A stretch of DNA of 7,613 bases from an uncultured Caulobacteraceae bacterium (GTDB lineage: Bacteria > Pseudomonadota > Alphaproteobacteria > Caulobacterales > Caulobacteraceae): the NCBI GenBank assembly GCA_937952995.1, contig CALFYB010000303.1, positions 1-7,613 on the forward strand, read 5' to 3'. The number at the start of each line of letters is the position of its first letter. Positions within the stretch are counted from its first letter, which is position 1. The notes beneath the pieces were generated by a model. It saw only the letters and a program-made list of their open reading frames with translations, made no database searches and was not told the origin of the DNA. The translations under genes were made by a program, and so were the position numbers. Positions 6,147 to 7,613 of this stretch are shown piece by piece.

Positions 6147-7439
6147 ATGACCGCTCTACCCTATCGTGTCGCTATTTTTGTTCTATCTTTTGGCGGCATA
6201 CTGATTGGAGGAGGCGCTTATGCCCAAACGACCTACGTTAGGGCGGGAAAACTAATCGATCCAACATCCGGAACTGTACGCAGCGACCAACTGCTTCGTA
6301 TCGAGGACAGTCGGATTGTCGCGGTCACCCCCTACGCTGCGCCGCCAAAGGGATCGGTGATCACGGACTGGTCGGCCTATACGGTCCTGCCCGGCCTGAT
6401 CGACATGCACACCCACATGGTCGACACCGAGCAGTCGAGCAATGTCGCCGAGCCGTTGCTGCACAGCGCCGCAGAGATCGCGCTGCTCGGTGCAAAACAC
6501 GCCAAACAGACCCTTGATGCGGGCTTTACCAGCGTCAGGGACGTCGGCACCTTCCGGGCCTTTGGCGATGTCGCCGTGCGAGACGCCATCGCGGCAGGCT
6601 GGGTCCCAGGGCCGCGCATGGTGGTGGCGGGGGCCTATCTGACCGTGCCCGGCGGCGGCGGCGAGGTCACCGGCATGGCCCCAGATGTCACAGTCCCCTC
6701 GGACATGCGCGTCGGCATCGTCAGCGGCCCGGCCGAGATGACCGTCAAGGCTCGCTATCTGTTCCAGCACCGGGTCGACTTCCTCAAACTGATCGCAACC
6801 GGTGCCGTTCTGGCCGCAGGCACCGAGCCCGGCGCGCCCGAACTGACCGAAGACGAGGTCCGCGCGGCGGTCGATGAGGCCCGACGCAACAACAGCTACG
6901 CCATCGCCCATGCCCACGGCGCAGAGGGCATCAAGATCGCCCTGCGCGCCGGTGTGCGCTCGATCGAACATGCCAGCCTGATTGACGATGAGGGCATTGC
7001 CCTGGCCAAGGCCAAGGGCGCGTGGCTGGTCATGGACATCTATAATGGCGACTATATCAATCAGATCGGTGCCCGCGACCACTGGCCCGAAGAGATCCTG
7101 CGCAAGAACCGCGACACCACCGACCTCCAGCGCCAAGGCTTCACCAAGGCCGTCAAGGCCGGGGTCAAGATCGCCTATGGCACCGACGCCGGGGTCTATC
7201 CTCACGGCGACAATGGCAAGCAGTTCCCCTACATGGTCCGCTACGGCATGACCCCGATGCAGGCCATCCAGTCCGCCACCACCGTCGCCGCCGACCTGAT
7301 GCAACGCTCCGCCGATGTGGGGTCTATCACGCCCGGCCACTTCGGCGACCTCATCGCCGTCAAGGGCGACCCGCTCAAAGACATCAGCCTGCTGAGCCAT
7401 GTGGAGCACGTCATGAAGGGCGGGGTGGTGGTGCGGTAG
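6147..7439 (+). CDS. Secreted metal-dependent amidohydrolase, Xaa-Pro dipeptidase-like (paralog 2)
   Basis: This 430-aa protein is a second exported amidohydrolase of the same branch as the one at 2898-4181. An uncleaved frame could start with TTG at 6099, but ATG 6147 has GGAG 6 nt upstream and is followed at once by a signal peptide ending in GGAYA (cleavage near residue 26), so I use it. Predicted metal ligands: H88 and H90 in LIDMHTH, K214 in FLKLIATGA, H255 in AHAHG, H275 in IEHASL and D347 in YGTDAGVYPHG. Between residues 252 and 304, 36 of 53 positions match the first paralog. Loops differ: GGGGEVTGMAPDVTVPSD (169-186) replaces the GGHCDDN segment, and GAVLAAGTEPGAPE (219-232) replaces GGVFSKGDTVGG. 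Different dipeptide preference is therefore likely. The first 150 or so bases use AT-richer codons than the rest. Function by family: periplasmic dipeptidase or related hydrolase; exact substrate unknown. Confidence 0.93.
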   Translation: MTALPYRVAIFVLSFGGILIGGGAYAQTTYVRAGKLIDPTSGTVRSDQLLRIEDSRIVAVTPYAAPPKGSVITDWSAYTVLPGLIDMHTHMVDTEQSSNVAEPLLHSAAEIALLGAKHAKQTLDAGFTSVRDVGTFRAFGDVAVRDAIAAGWVPGPRMVVAGAYLTVPGGGGEVTGMAPDVTVPSDMRVGIVSGPAEMTVKARYLFQHRVDFLKLIATGAVLAAGTEPGAPELTEDEVRAAVDEARRNNSYAIAHAHGAEGIKIALRAGVRSIEHASLIDDEGIALAKAKGAWLVMDIYNGDYINQIGARDHWPEEILRKNRDTTDLQRQGFTKAVKAGVKIAYGTDAGVYPHGDNGKQFPYMVRYGMTPMQAIQSATTVAADLMQRSADVGSITPGHFGDLIAVKGDPLKDISLLSHVEHVMKGGVVVR

Positions 7440-7482
7440 AAAGCCGGAATGAGGACCAACGACTAGCGCCTCGGATGATCCC

Positions 7483-7577
7483 CCTCACTTAGGCCCTCTC
7501 CCCCAAGGGGGCGAGGGCTAAGGAGGTGTAAGCCCTCTCCCTTTGGGAGAGGGTTGGGTGAGGGCCTTGTTTTCTTT
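7483..7577. repeat. GC-rich double-hairpin (REP-like) element, probably also a transcription terminator
   Basis: Two adjacent hairpins follow the last gene by 40-odd nt. The first pairs 7493-7504 with 7507-7518, with one mismatch, and is extended by CTTA/TAAG arms (7488-7491, 7519-7522). The second is a perfect 9-bp stem CCCTCTCCC-TTT-GGGAGAGGG (7533-7553). Outer arms AGGCCCTC (7491-7498) and GAGGGCCT (7560-7567) are also exact complements, so the whole unit can refold. The CCCTCTCCC...GGGAGAGGG...GGGTGAGGGCC pattern is a well-known dispersed intergenic type in GC-rich proteobacteria. Confidence 0.7.
7533..7577 (+). terminator. Rho-independent terminator candidate after the second amidohydrolase
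   Basis: The perfect 9-bp stem at 7533-7553 is followed by a T-rich stretch (7567-7577, TTGTTTTCTTT). The T-run starts 13 nt after the inner stem, which is far for a classical terminator. If the outer arm 7560-7567 pairs, the T-run follows directly. The position, about 90 nt past the stop codon at 7439, is right. Confidence 0.5.
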
Positions 7578-7613
7578 CCGAAAAACCCCCTGCCCATGAT
7601 AAACCCAACCGAA

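Noticed and set aside
6252..7409. 385-aa open frame on the minus strand opposite the second amidohydrolase
   Set aside because: Its product is a low-complexity Gly/Asp/His/Val-rich mirror of GC-rich codons of the amidohydrolase; it contains no domain motifs, and the plus-strand frame has all catalytic residues.

Overview
The window looks like a chromosomal segment of a fairly GC-rich alphaproteobacterium. The order Caulobacterales is a plausible guess, from the style of the proteins and the secreted Xaa-Pro-dipeptidase-like amidohydrolases, but no rRNA or other marker here proves it. There are seven protein genes and no tRNA, rRNA, CRISPR array, integrase or transposase.

Left part (1-2677), all on the minus strand: a membrane protein of the UPF0016/TMEM165-GDT1 cation exporter family is followed after 3 nt by a GAF-domain free methionine-(R)-sulfoxide reductase (msrC). 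After a 69-nt gap comes the N-terminal 508 codons of a biotin-dependent carboxylase, which runs off the left edge. The first two are almost certainly cotranscribed and suggest a metal/oxidative-stress pairing. The carboxylase has a complete biotin carboxylase domain and appears to continue into a biotinyl domain.

Right part (2898-7439): two paralogous, signal-peptide-bearing metal-dependent amidohydrolases (Xaa-Pro dipeptidase-like, probably periplasmic peptidases) lie on the plus strand. Between them sits a convergent pair of genes I do not recognise: a 376-aa soluble protein (plus) and a 136-aa helical protein (minus), with stop codons only 7 nt apart. The two amidohydrolases share all metal-binding motifs but differ in the loops around the active site, so they probably cleave different dipeptides.

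Intergenic DNA is short (longest about 240 nt). It holds candidate promoters, a perfect inverted repeat ahead of the 136-aa gene, and, after the last gene, a GC-rich double-hairpin element followed by a T-rich run, which looks like a dispersed REP-type repeat acting as a terminator. Three likely starts differ from the longest open frame or use a rare codon: ATG at 2677 rather than TTG at 2692, ATG at 6147 rather than TTG at 6099, and GTG at 5905.
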